Assembly: GCA_963920575.1 (NCBI GenBank)
Contig: OY986963.1
Coordinates: 2,501-66,500, forward strand
Direction of reading: 5' to 3'
Source: Narthecium ossifragum
Lineage: Eukaryota > Streptophyta > Magnoliopsida > Dioscoreales > Nartheciaceae
DNA length: 64,000 bases
Made by a program: the position numbers and the translations under genes. The notes beneath the pieces were generated by a model that was not told where the DNA came from, did not search any database, and was given only the letters and a program-made list of their open reading frames with translations. Below, in pieces: positions 1-10,297 of the stretch; position 1 is the stretch's first letter, and every line of letters starts with the position of its first letter.

Positions 1-325
1 AACCCTAAACCCTAAACCCTAAACCCTAAACCCTAAACCCTAAACCCTAAACCCTAAACCCTAAACCCTAAACCCTAAACCCTAAACCCTAAACCCTAAA
101 CCCTAAACCCTAAACCCTAAACCCTAAACCCTAAACCCTAAACCCTAAACCCTAAACCCTAAACCCTAAACCCTAAACCCTAAACCCTAAACCCCAAAAC
201 CCTAAACCCCTAAACCCTAAACCCTAAACACCAAAACCCCAAACACCAAAACCCCAAACCCCAAAACCTAAACCCTAAAACCCTAAAACCCTAAACCCTA
301 AAACCCTAAACCCTAAACCCTAAAA
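1..325 (+). repeat. Telomere, CCCTAAA repeat tract
   Basis: Positions 1 to about 190 are uninterrupted head-to-tail copies of the 7-base unit CCCTAAA, the C-rich strand of the Arabidopsis-type plant telomere. From about 190 to 325 the units become irregular (CCCCAAAA, CACCAAAA, CCCTAAAA), as expected of old proximal telomeric repeats that telomerase no longer renews. The C-rich strand running 5' to 3' from base 1 makes this the left physical end of a chromosome. Unique-looking sequence starts at about 326. Confidence 0.97.
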
Positions 326-578
326 GGTCAGAGACTGTCACATAAGAATAGTTAGTAGGCCACACATTCAGTTGCGTGCACAAGAATCAATACGAGCACT
401 AATCTACAAAGAGATGGATACAATAACCACAATGAAGGGTTGCTTGAATAAAAATATCTGAATAATTATGGAGTCATGCTCAAAAAGGCATTTCCGTAGA
501 CACTTAATTTTCGGAACAACTAAATAAGTACTTATGAGAAGGAGATTGACAGCACAAACATGGTTCTGCAGTAAATAC

Positions 579-1318
579 AGAATTCAAACATTTCGAGGAG
601 AGCACTCTGAAAAAATCGTTGTTTGGATGCTTATTTCCAATTCTTCGAAGAAATGAGTCCTAAAATTTACAGGACACTGACAGATGGGACAAAATTTCAA
701 AATACGGAAACAAGGAGATTCTATGCAATCAGATATCATGATAAAACCAGCCCATCTGCTAAACAAATTGAAATTGCGAAGAGACAAAAGTTCATCATAG
801 CTTATGTAGTATCTCATTCCTATCTGTTCTAGAATAGGTCAACTCATCATCCCCCATATCCATCCCTCTTTTGGAACCCTAACAAACTAGTTTATTGTTT
901 CCAACCTTGCTGTACAAGATAATTACCATAAATAATGAGCAGATTATATACAAGATAAAACGAGCAAAACTGAAAGAAGAACTTTTCAGTGACAAGTATG
1001 AATTACGGAGTAAATCTAAATTACAGAACCTCACTTAAGATTTAAGAAAAGTGCACTGATATCATAAGCTAGAAACAGGAAACATTGACTAAACTGAATT
1101 CATTGGGGACGAAAGCATAGAAGTATTAGCTGACTCACACGGATGGCATGAGCAGAAGTAGGTTCATTAACCAATCAAGACAATGTACTAAAGATACTAT
1201 TGTCTTTGATTTGGTGCAACTTTTGGAAGCATTCATTAGCTTTGGAACAGTCAAGGAAGGAATGTGACATCTTCAAGAAAGATGCTAATATCCTCGGGTT
1301 GGCCTCCGAACTGTTCTC
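579..1318 (-). pseudogene. PDS5: PDS5-like cohesin cofactor, two-exon fragment with in-frame stop
   Basis: PDS5 is a HEAT-repeat protein that binds cohesin and regulates sister chromatid cohesion. Two - strand exons are readable. Exon 1318 to 1139 (60 codons) contains ILASFLKMSHSF, KANECFQKLHQIKDNSIF and LVNEPTSAHAIR, and ends at a GTGAGT donor. Exon 659 to 579 (27 codons) starts after a TTTTAG acceptor and contains DSFLRRIGNKHPNNDFFRVL followed by SSKC, ending at GTATTT. Both are phase 0 and in the order expected from plant PDS5, where a KAEE.FQ.L.QLKD..I block precedes RD.LL..G.KH and LS.KC; this match is from memory of the family. A TGA interrupts exon 1 between STLS and LVNE. No further exons were found toward the telomere, and upstream exons were not recognised. 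It is probably a truncated, dead copy. An intact gene with a sequencing error at the TGA is possible but would still lack its 3' end here. Confidence 0.62.
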
Positions 1319-3030
1319 CTGGAAAATTTTCAGATGAAGATCTCAGAAGTTCATCTAATTACATTGAATATCAAAAAATCATGCTAGAAAGCTAGCCAGC
1401 ACCTCAGTGAAAACATTCAAAGTCAAAAGAAAAAAACAAGTATTATTGCTAAGATTGAATACAGCTATATCTCTTATAAGGTCGCATCTATAGGAACAAC
1501 CCGAAGATGGAAAGAACACGTCTTACTGACAAACACATCAACAGATTACACGAAGCAAGACATTGTTTTTCTGCTATGAACTTATCTTTATAACTTTGGA
1601 TGATCAAGTGCAGCAATATGTTGCAGTTGATCATTTTCTTGCGAAAATAGCACATGTGAAAAACTCTAGTGCTTAAAAAATCTACATTCAGTACAAATAC
1701 TTCACGCCTAGATTATCCAAATTCAAACTAGTTTCAAGAGAGGGTCATTCTCTTGCCCCTAGTATCATAATTTGCTGAAAAAGATTGAATTAACATCCAT
1801 TTATTATTTCTGCTAAGTTTAAACAAATCCACTATCTAAAGAACAGTGAGGAAACCCATGCATTTTCAAGAACGTGATTAGCTATTAAGTGAGCAGATCT
1901 GAAACATTGACCCCCCTCTCCATGGGGTTAAAATGTTTGTGAACACCAATGAGCAAATCATCGCAATCTCAACTCTTGGTATAGTATGCAATTAATGGCA
2001 CACTAAAACCATACAGATGTGAACCTGTGGAAACCCGAGAACCCATTTCTTGATTCCAAGTCGCCATCCACCTTATGTTCTCTCCCGTTGAAACACACCG
2101 CTAACACTCCTGTACGGTGCACAGCATTCAACTCGGTTTTATCGCCCTAACATTATGCCGGCAGTCCTGATTACCCTGATATTCATAACATCCAATATCC
2201 ATGAAAGAAGAATAGGCCTTATCTCATAAGGATTGTGGATGTTGAAGAAAAAAAAACAAAAAATGTTACATTTGATATATCCACAAACATATTGCAAAAA
2301 GGACAAATGAAAGCTATAATCTTGAACATTAAACATGTTGATAATCATTTGTACAAGAGCCTCACATATTTACCAACTACAAACATTGGCAACGTTCAAT
2401 CCTCAATCCCATCTGTTGGTTTATATCACATCCCCATGTTACCTCTCTCTCATCATTTGTCTTTTGTCTCAGACACAGAATGCTATGGGAATAACCCCCT
2501 TATTCCCATACTTAACCCCAAACAAGATGAGAATAAATTTGATGGAATAAGTGTGGGTCCCACATGCAGGAGGGATAAGGACGGATGACTTTACACCAGC
2601 ATCATTTATTCCACCGTTTAAAATAAGAATTTTTTACTCTACTCACCTTTTGATTTTACCCCCACCCCCTCCTCTTTTCCTTTGAGAAAACCTATCCGCC
2701 GATCTACTCTCAACCCTACCAGCAACGGCAACCGGACCCCCCCTCCACTGTTCCTTCGAGAAAACCTATCCGCCGATCTACTCTCAACCCTACCAGTAAC
2801 GGCGACCGGTAGCCAAGCTTGCATCCCCTTGATAACAAAACGACAGTGATGGCCGGAGATCACTAAGCACACGGACAGATCTAGCGCTCCTCATAGTAGA
2901 GGTTCTGCCTTCGTCGATCCCATGCCACGCACGGCGGCGAAACCCCCATCCAAGCCCATTCTTTTCCAAATCACTCTACAGCACTCCTCTTCTTACCGAG
3001 AGAACTAGAGCTTCCGATCGCATTCTCCAG
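1319..3030. other. Subtelomeric sequence without a recognised gene
   Basis: AT-rich sequence that may hold introns of the - strand PDS5 copy, but no upstream PDS5 exon was recognised. At about 2690-2810 a unit with the core CCGCCGATCTACTCTCAACC occurs twice, about 75 bases apart. A pyrimidine-rich stretch ending in CTCCAG before GTAACT at about 3030 looks like an untranslated first exon of some + strand gene, but nothing coding could be followed from it. Confidence 0.4.
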
Positions 3031-3679
3031 GTAACTCTTCTCTCTTTCCTATGTTTTTTTTCCTTCCCAAACATAAATGCTTCTCTCTCTATGGGAACAA
3101 CCGGTCTTGCCAGCGTTCGCACACCTTTGAGGAGAGGGCAGCTTCAGCAGCATCATGTTTTAGAGCCGATGTCTTTGACGTCCAGCTTTCAGCTTCATCC
3201 TTTAGCTTTCGGAGCTTCTTGCGGCTCGCGGTTCCCTTGTGACGCTGGGTTTTCCCCCTTGTGGCTCATCCCTGTGCAGCCGTGTTGGCTTGGGACTGGA
3301 GTTAGGTGTGGCTTTAGGAGTAGGCACTGGTTAGGACAAGACATTGGGTTGGTAGCTCTTGTCGGTTCGTTTGCTAGAGGTTGGGGGGCTCTAGGTGTTT
3401 GTCGCCCACGTGCGGGACACACTGGGGTTTGACGGCTTTCTCTATTTGCGTTGATTGACCACACACTGAGTTGCGTTTGTTGGCCGTGGGAATGTGATGT
3501 GAGTACAACTGGCGGCAGCGTTTTGCTCTAGTTGAAGGTCGCAGGTTGACGCACCTTCTGGTTGTCGAGGACTGGGAATGTTTCACCGGCTTGTGGTGAA
3601 CTCCTCCCCTTTGTTTTTTAGGGTGCTCAGGAGAGCAGGTTTCCCTCGTGTTTTTGTTTGTGTAACAGACGCTTTTGAG

Positions 3680-4720
3680 AGGCTTTCAGGATTTTCGCCT
3701 TCGCGGTTTTGCCGAGTTTGAACTCGAGGTTCGTTCGGGATCAGCGACCGGTGAGCGGGCATGTTGCTTGCTACGAGTGTCAGCAGCCGTGGCACTTCCA
3801 TAGGGATTGTCCTTTGCGAGGAGAGCGAGGCACAGTGCCACAGGGAACTCGAGGCGGGGTGACCAGTGCTGGGCGGAGTAGCGGGGTAGGACGAGGACCA
3901 TGAGCTACGCCGAGCTATACTTGGAGCATAGGCGACTGTCGAGGACGTGTGTTCGCCTTTCAGGACCGCATGCAGCAGTTTTCGCCTTCTCAACAGCTTC
4001 AACAATCACATCAGCAGACCGTCCACGAGCTTTCCATTCTCCGAGGAGTACGTGCCCGTTGCAGCGCATCGATGAGATGCTTGTCAGCTCAAAGTTCCGT
4101 CAACCTTCTCCTAGGTCGGGCTTCGTATCAGCTACAACCATATGGGAATCCGGGATTGCAACATCTCGTGGGTGACATTTCAGGCCGGGTACAGATCGTA
4201 CGAGTCTTAGGGTTATCCTTCATATTGGCGAACGCGCGTGCGGCATTTGTAGGCTAGGTACATAGGATCTTTTGGTCGCGCCTCGATCAAATCGTAGGAG
4301 TCTTCATCGACGACATCCCCCCTATCACGCATTGAGGAGGAGGAGCGACATCCGAGGATTGCGTTGGAGTTGCTGAGAGAGCGCCGGTAGTACGAATCTT
4401 CTTGAGTGTGGTTAGACACTGCAAGAGGTTCGTCAGAGACTTCTCCAGAATCGCAGAGTCGTTGACCATGAGTTTTGTTTCCTTGTTAGCGAGGATGCTC
4501 GCAATTGGGTCCTCTTAGAGTTCAGGACGAGGTCGACTAGTGCGTGGCGTTGTTCGTCCTGGAGCGGATCGCGAGGTGTCGTATCAACTACGACATTAGT
4601 GCCTTTAAGGGTGATCACGAGGTGAAACTTAGATAGAAGCCTCAAAATCCTACGAAGAGTACAATCGGACTTCTTATGACGAAGTAAGCATGCCAACTTA
4701 CGCGGAGTCAAACATGGCAC
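3680..4720 (+). mobile_element. Decayed Ty3/gypsy retrotransposon (gag zinc knuckle plus RT remnant)
   Basis: Two + strand landmarks of a Ty3/gypsy polyprotein survive. At 3769-3810 the translation CYECQQPWHFHRDC is a CX2CX4HX4C zinc knuckle of Gag. At about 4198-4470 one frame reads VLGLSFILANARAAF, a stop, VHRIFWSRLDQIVGVFIDDI, a stop, then in another frame RHPRIALELLRERR and RFVRDFSRIAESLT. These match the reverse transcriptase blocks usually seen as the SFGLTNAPAAF region, the catalytic F/Y-x-DD box (FIDD at 4303-4314) and RRFVRDFSxIAEPLT. Protease and the front of RT are missing, and stops and frame changes are frequent. No LTRs were found, so the element's true borders are unknown and probably wider (about 3.1-4.75 kb). 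Confidence 0.7.
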
Positions 4721-4739
4721 GTGCCGGGCAGTGTCCAAT

Positions 4740-7550
4740 GTTTTCTTCGACCGTTTGTTATATAGTTGTTGCCTTCCTAGTCGTCGTAATTGTTGTTATG
4801 TTGTTGTTGTGATGTTTCCGGCCTTGTATTATGTTGCGTGTATTATGTTGCCTTGTTTAGATTTAAGATGGAACATGTAGCTAATGTCGTCTACATTAGT
4901 CATAGTGGTTTTATGCAAAAATCATATGTAGTAATTTACGAATATGCAGTTTGTGTTGATGCAGTTGTAATTTTTGGGGACAATATATTATAAGATGCTT
5001 ACATAACTTCCATGAAGTTTTGATAACAAAAAATGACATGTATTAGTCATAATTTTTGGGGACAATATAGTATAAGGTGCTTACATAATTTTTAGGGACA
5101 ATATATTATAATGCAAAATGGCTTCGCACCATCTTCAGAGGGCATTTTCGGTATTTACCCTTCATCCCGCCCTTATTCCACCATTTACAACCAAACACAA
5201 TTCCTTTATTCCGACCAATCATTACAAAGTTATCCTCATTTTACAACCAAACACCACAAGTGGAATAACTTTATCCCCTCCCCTTATTCTCACTTTCCTA
5301 ACCCCAAAATCCTTTAATCCGAAATGAGCAAACCCCGTACCAAACGAGGCATTACATGTAGGTCTTGAAACCGTACAATAGTGCGCCGAGTGATTTAATG
5401 TTTCCATCGTCTATATGGAAATATTCTCCATCACCAGCACTAAATTGATGAAACTAGGTCAATTATGCCACTAAATCCAACTAATTAGGTTTGTAATATC
5501 TGCCACCGCAGCTGTTGTCACCCCTGACCATATCAAGAGGATCACCTCCCCATCACAATAATCCTAAATCCTTCATTAGAAGACGTCTCACTCTATGCTA
5601 TTATTAAGTATTAACTACTAGTCAATATTTGCTAAGGCTTCTAGATGAACTCTAGTAAATAAGTCCAGACTTCTCTGCAACTAAACTAAGAGCATGACTC
5701 ATGCGTAGTTTTGTGGGAATGTGCATGCGTCCAGACCTAGATCATAAAGAATCACTGCCGATATTACATGAATAATACAGCTGTATGCCAACTGAGAGCT
5801 ATATAAATCCCCTACTATATAAATCACTTCCAAAAACCAATCTGTAACTCCCTTGCTGTCCAAAAACCAATCTGTAGTTTACATCATAATTCCCTTGCTG
5901 TATAAATTTCGAGTAAAACAAATTTCACCCACTACAACCAAATCCACATGAAGCCGAAACAAAAATTCACCAACACTCTGAAGATCAAGGCACGAATACA
6001 GCCAATATAAGCAGAGCTCATATGTAGATCCCAAATGGCAAGCAAGCTATGAAGCACCTAATTCAAAGATCTCAGCTTGATCACAACAAATATAAGCAGA
6101 ATGAATCTTCAAAATGTAAGACAATGATTTTAGTACCTCGACCAAGCAATATAGCATCTATGAACCCCTGCACGAATTCCACCACTAAAATAATATGCAG
6201 ATAGAAAAAACTAAACAAAAAAACAAACCACAACATCTAAGAGGACAACATGCCTCGTCACACTCTAAGATACAAGCACATTCCAATGAGTATAAGCAAA
6301 GCACAAATAAGAAAAAACAAAACCTGCACAAGACAGACTCATCACCTCTCAAACCAGCATGAATACAACCAACATAAACGATGCAGTAACCACTGAAGCA
6401 TCTCGCCTTCAATCCAACCATCTCTAACACCACTAATCACTTCAGCCTAAAAACCGACAAGAAATGCAGCATACCGTCATAAGATTTCAGCTTAAATCCA
6501 ACAGATGACAACATACAAATGAACTTTTATCCCAGATCCAAGCAATAGAACACTTGTAAAACAGTCATACACTCCAGCTCATTTGAATCTATACAAAGAA
6601 ACATATGTGGAGAGAGAGGTTACTTTTTCTGTCGGTCACAGAATCCAAGGCAATGAGGAGCAATAATAGTACAAAAGAGGGGCTGGTGACCGCTATTGCC
6701 CTAACTTCAAGCCCGAAATCCTAAACCCTAGGCCCTAAATCCGAAACCCCTAAGCTCTAAACCCTCTCTCAAAGAGGTAAAGTTCAGCTGAGCAGACAAA
6801 ATAGTTATATAAAGAGAGGATCAAAAAAAATAGTATCCAGACCAAGTAAATAAAAGCATGAAACGCATCAGCCGACAAAAAGGAGGAAAAGCAACTTCAA
6901 ACTTTTTTGTCAATGTCTTTAAACTCTGAAAAGTATCCTGGATACTATCAGCTGAAAAGTTTCCTGCTAGAATCATACTGGCCCTTATCTTATCTTATTC
7001 ATCAAGAAACATTTCCTCATGAAAACATACTGAATTCTTACTTTCCACCATCCTGAGGCTTAAACCATGCCAATCTTCCAAACATGAGATTGCAATTAGT
7101 GATACAATGACCAATTTAGGCAAAATTTCTGAATACTAGCAGAATGATGACCAGAACCAGTATAATGGTATAAAGAAGTGATCTCAGGCAAGCCTTAGAA
7201 CATACATAGAGAATGAAGAAACATGGAAAGAGGACGGAGAAAAATCCACAAATCCAACACAAGAACTCTCATAACTACGAAACCATATTAAACACTACAC
7301 GGTAAAGCATAGATGTAAAAGAGGTTTCTTTATCGTACCTCTTTCTCCTCCTCCTTGTTGTCCTCCTCTCGTGGGAGAAAAGCAGATGATGGCCGCGGAT
7401 TTGATAAGAGAAGAGATCCAAAGCAACGTTTCAACATCAAACTTCATCAAAAAATATTTCATCGGCATGTATAGACTCTGAAAACTTTAATCCAGCGGAC
7501 AATTAACTCGATCTTAGGCAAGATAGGACATCCTACAAAGAATCAACATC
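4740..7550. other. Gene-poor subtelomeric DNA with small repeats
   Basis: No supported gene. At 4970-5110 the phrase TTTTTGGGGACAATATA plus a GCTTACATAA box occurs two to three times, a short degenerate tandem repeat. At about 5110-5355 a pyrimidine-rich stretch ends in ACCAAACGAGGCATTA, which resembles the end of a Tourist/Harbinger-type MITE, but I could not match a left terminus. At 6717-6765 there are a few scattered telomere-like CCCTAAA words, too short and irregular for an internal telomere array. Confidence 0.4.
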
Positions 7551-7559
7551 CACGATCAA

Positions 7560-7792
7560 GAACCCGGAATAGCGTCACCGTGCGAGAGGGAGAGATGAGG
7601 GCATCACCTCCTTGGCGATCAGGATGCTGCGATCGGCAAAAGGGTGGGCTAAGGTTTGGCGCAGACCCATCTTCGCGATCTTGAAAGGATCCAGAACCCG
7701 AAATAGCGTCACCGTGCGGAGAGGGAGAGAGAAGGGCGTCACCTTCGCGATCAGGATGCTGCGGTCGGCGAAAGGGTGGGCTACGGTTTGGC
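7560..7792. repeat. GC-rich tandem duplication, about 130-bp unit
   Basis: A block beginning with the words AATAGCGTCACCGTGCG and ending GGGTGGGCTA(A/C)GGTTTGGC occurs at about 7568-7662 and again at about 7702-7791, with a few substitutions and small indels. Both copies contain GCGATCAGGATGCTGCG. The block is far more GC-rich than its neighbours. It could be the promoter or untranslated first exon of a - strand gene, since splice-donor-like words lie on the - strand nearby, but no protein could be recognised. Confidence 0.6.
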
Positions 7793-8554
7793 CGTTTGGG
7801 GCAGCATGGCCGCGACCTCTCCCCGCTACTGCCCGTTCAAAATCCAACAACTCGGGGAAAGCGGGAGAAAAAAAATTGGAGGGGTGTTCCGTTCAATCGG
7901 TTCGGTTTTCGAATATATAAATAGCTTGGTTCTGAATTTAAAATTCTGGATAAAACTGAAAAAACGAATTTAAGTTAACTCAGGTGCTGTTTGTTTTCAT
8001 ATTTTCATTTTCTGCTTTCTGTTTTTATTTTTTAAAAATAAAAATATGAAAACACCTTTCGTTAGAAATGTTAAAAAACTGTTCTTTTTAAAATGAAGCC
8101 ATGAAAACGTCTTTTGTTTGTAATTATAGTTTTTTTCAATGAGTTTAACTTTATAAGCTAGTTATCGTTATTTTGCATCTATGTACGGAAGAGATCATTG
8201 ATATATGAGTTTTATATTTTATTTAGGGTTAATATCATTTCGGTACCCTCTAGTTTCACGAATTATCAATTTGGTTCCCATATTTTAAAACGTATCAAAA
8301 CGGGGTCTATAGTTACCAAACTTTTCAATTTGATACAAATATGGTAACGCCGTTTGCTGATTTAACGCCAAACCGGCTAGTGAACGGTTGTGCACGATTT
8401 TGACCAGTTTTTGGTCAATTTTGACCGGTTTGGCGTTAAATCAGCCTCCCCTCCCCTCCCGGGGCTCTGCCTCCCTGCCCTCCACTCAGACCTCCTCCTC
8501 TCCGGCTCCCTCGAGGGCCGAGACCTCCTCCTCTCCGGCTCCCTCGGGGCCGCC

Positions 8555-8668
8555 CTCGTTGGTGGAGGTGTGGGTGGAGGAGCATTGCCAGCCGGAGACG
8601 TAGATGGTGTCGAGGTGCTTGGCCATCATTGTCACCTGGACGGGGTCGAGCGCGCCGAAGGTTCGTCG
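8555..8668 (-). pseudogene. Isocitrate lyase gene fragment captured in the Pack-MULE
   Basis: The - strand reads [20 protein letters not shown] followed by [18 protein letters not shown]. Isocitrate lyase, the glyoxylate-cycle enzyme that splits isocitrate into glyoxylate and succinate, has the highly conserved stretch [18 protein letters not shown](V/I)[20 protein letters not shown], recalled from the plant family. About 38 of roughly 575 residues are present, without the catalytic KKCGH motif. A further weak match (VDAVRG, upstream on the same strand) may extend the fragment to about 8700. It cannot encode an enzyme. Confidence 0.85.
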
Positions 8669-8746
8669 CCCACCACGGGGTTCCCCACGAACGGCGTCCA
8701 CCCCGACCCCGCGCGAGTGCTCTCTCTCTCCCCACCGCTGTAGGCG

Positions 8747-9060
8747 AAGCTGATCACCATGGGCGAGCAGGACATGAGCCACGTGGGGGACTTCCTGAGG
8801 AGGTTCGTCGAGGCCTTACATTATTACTCGACGGTGTTCGACACGCTGGGCGATGACGCCGAGGGGAGGGCGGGGGCGGAGGAGGAGTGGTGGCACGCGG
8901 TGGAGAGGCAGCTGCTGGGGACGGAGATCAAGAACATCGTGGCGGTGGGCGGGCCGAAGCGGACGGGGGAGGTAAAGGTGGAGGTGTGGGGGAGGAGCTC
9001 AAGAAGGCCGGGTTCCGGAAGGCGTCGCTAGACGGGAGCGCAGCCGCCCAGGCGAAGCTC
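8747..9060 (+). pseudogene. SCARECROW-type GRAS C-terminal fragment captured in the Pack-MULE
   Basis: The + strand reads [56 protein letters not shown], then KRTGEVKVEVW; after a one-base shift near 8990 it continues EELKKAGFRKASLDGSAAAQ and AKL. This is the PFYRE/SAW end of a GRAS transcription factor, closest by eye to SCARECROW ([28 protein letters not shown] and AVGGPARTGDVKF in that group). Only the last ~100 residues are present. An upstream ATG at 8759 leaves a 90-codon frame that runs past the frameshift, so a chimeric peptide is possible but not supported. Confidence 0.88.
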
Positions 9061-9554
9061 CAGCCCCGACCCCGGCGGGTGCTCTCTCTCTCCCTCCTCT
9101 CTCTCTCTCCTACGTCAGCGAAAGTCAAACCAGTCAAAATTAAAATTGAGTATCCTACATCAGCGTATATCTCTCTCTTCCTACCTTCCTACGTCAGCGA
9201 AAGTCAAAATTTACAAAATCAGTCAAAATTGAGTAAATTGAGTATCGTGGCCAGTTTGACGTTAAATCAGGCAAACGGCGTTACCATAATTGCACTAAAT
9301 TGAAAAGTTTGGTAGCTATAGACCCCATTTTGATACGTTTTAAAATATGGGGACCAAATTGATAATTCGTGAAACTAGAGGGTACCGAAATGATATTAAC
9401 CCTTTTATTTATAATTTACTATTTTTAAGCTATTAAATCTCATATTTTTTAATACAAATATATAATGTATATAATCAAGACATATTTTTCCATAAGCATT
9501 GGATATGTTTGACTTTTAAATTAAGTAAAATAATAAAAATTAGAAAATTAAAAT

Positions 9555-10195
9555 ACATGTAACATTAAAACATGAGTGCTGATTTGTGTGCACGAACAAG
9601 TGGCATGTGCAAGGCATGTGTAATGCACATGCCACCTATTAGTAGTTAAATACCGATTCTTTCATCTATCCCTTCTACATCCATTATCAATGGGATAGAT
9701 GAAGACATCGGTATCTCACTATCGGACTAGATCAAGCAATCGGTATCTCACTAATGGTACATTCAATCGGTAACCAACTACCGATTCATTGATCTATCTC
9801 ATCGGTTAATGAAAAAAACGGTATTGTAACATTAAAGCATGAGTGTTGATTTGTGTACATGAATAAGTGGCATGTGCAATGCATGTGTAATGCACATGTC
9901 ATCTATTAGTAGCCAAGTACCGGTTCTTTCATTTATCCCTTTTACACCCACTATCGATGGATAGATGATCGATATCTCACTATCGATGGGATAGATGAAG
10001 ACATTGGTACCGATGGGATAGATAAAGACATCGGTATCGATTGAATGTACCCGTACATTCAATCGGTAGCCAACTGCGGATTCATTGATCTATCTAATCG
10101 GTAGATGAAAAAATCGGTGCTTGGCTACTAATAGGTGGCATGTGCCTTACACATGCCACTTGTCCATATACACAAATATTTATTCTTAAAGCAGT
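9555..10195. mobile_element. TIR repeat element with ATCGGTA-rich interior, two tandem units
   Basis: The left end has AACAAGTGGCATGTGCAAGG and the right end the inverse form CACATGCCACTTGTCCATAT, with about 90 bases of imperfect inverted repeat including CCACCTATTAGTAG near each end. The left terminal block is repeated in direct orientation at about 9826, so two units lie head to tail. The interior is dominated by variants of ATCGGTA and GATAGATGAA. No protein is encoded. The same family recurs at 35505-35945 and in part at 54205-54375, so it is a dispersed non-autonomous DNA element. Confidence 0.65.
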
Positions 10196-10297
10196 ATTGA
10201 ACCACAACATTTTTCAAATAAAATACAATAGCATCAAGCTTATTATCTAAAACAATACGAAAAATTAAGTGCGCATCACATGTGACCGGTCCCATTT

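Larger units (their letters stand above)
8217..9411. mobile_element. Pack-MULE (Mutator-like, non-autonomous) with captured gene fragments
   Basis: The element occupies 8226-9402 (1177 bp) and is flanked by perfect 9-bp direct repeats TTTTATTTA at 8217-8225 and 9403-9411. Its ends are long inverted repeats of about 150 bases, starting GGGTTAATATCATTTCGGTA on both sides, with few mismatches. Long terminal inverted repeats plus a 9-bp target duplication are diagnostic of the Mutator superfamily. There is no transposase. The GC-rich interior holds an isocitrate lyase fragment on the - strand and a SCARECROW/GRAS fragment on the + strand, each listed separately. Inside the left arm the word CTGATTTAACGCCAAACCGG (8358-8377) is repeated in inverse at 8424-8443. 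The near-perfect target duplication and similar arms suggest a fairly recent insertion. Confidence 0.93.

Noticed and set aside
2025..2148. Open - strand stretch (GDKTELNAVHRTGVLAVCFN and onward) with splice-like ends
   Set aside because: It reads like an exon for ~41 codons but matches no protein I recognise and cannot be joined to the PDS5 exons with confidence.
5110..5355. MITE-like end ACCAAACGAGGCATTA
   Set aside because: No matching inverted terminus could be located, so it was noted only in the regional description.
6717..6765. CCCTAAA-like words suggesting an interstitial telomere
   Set aside because: Only a few irregular units are present, too few to call an internal telomere array.
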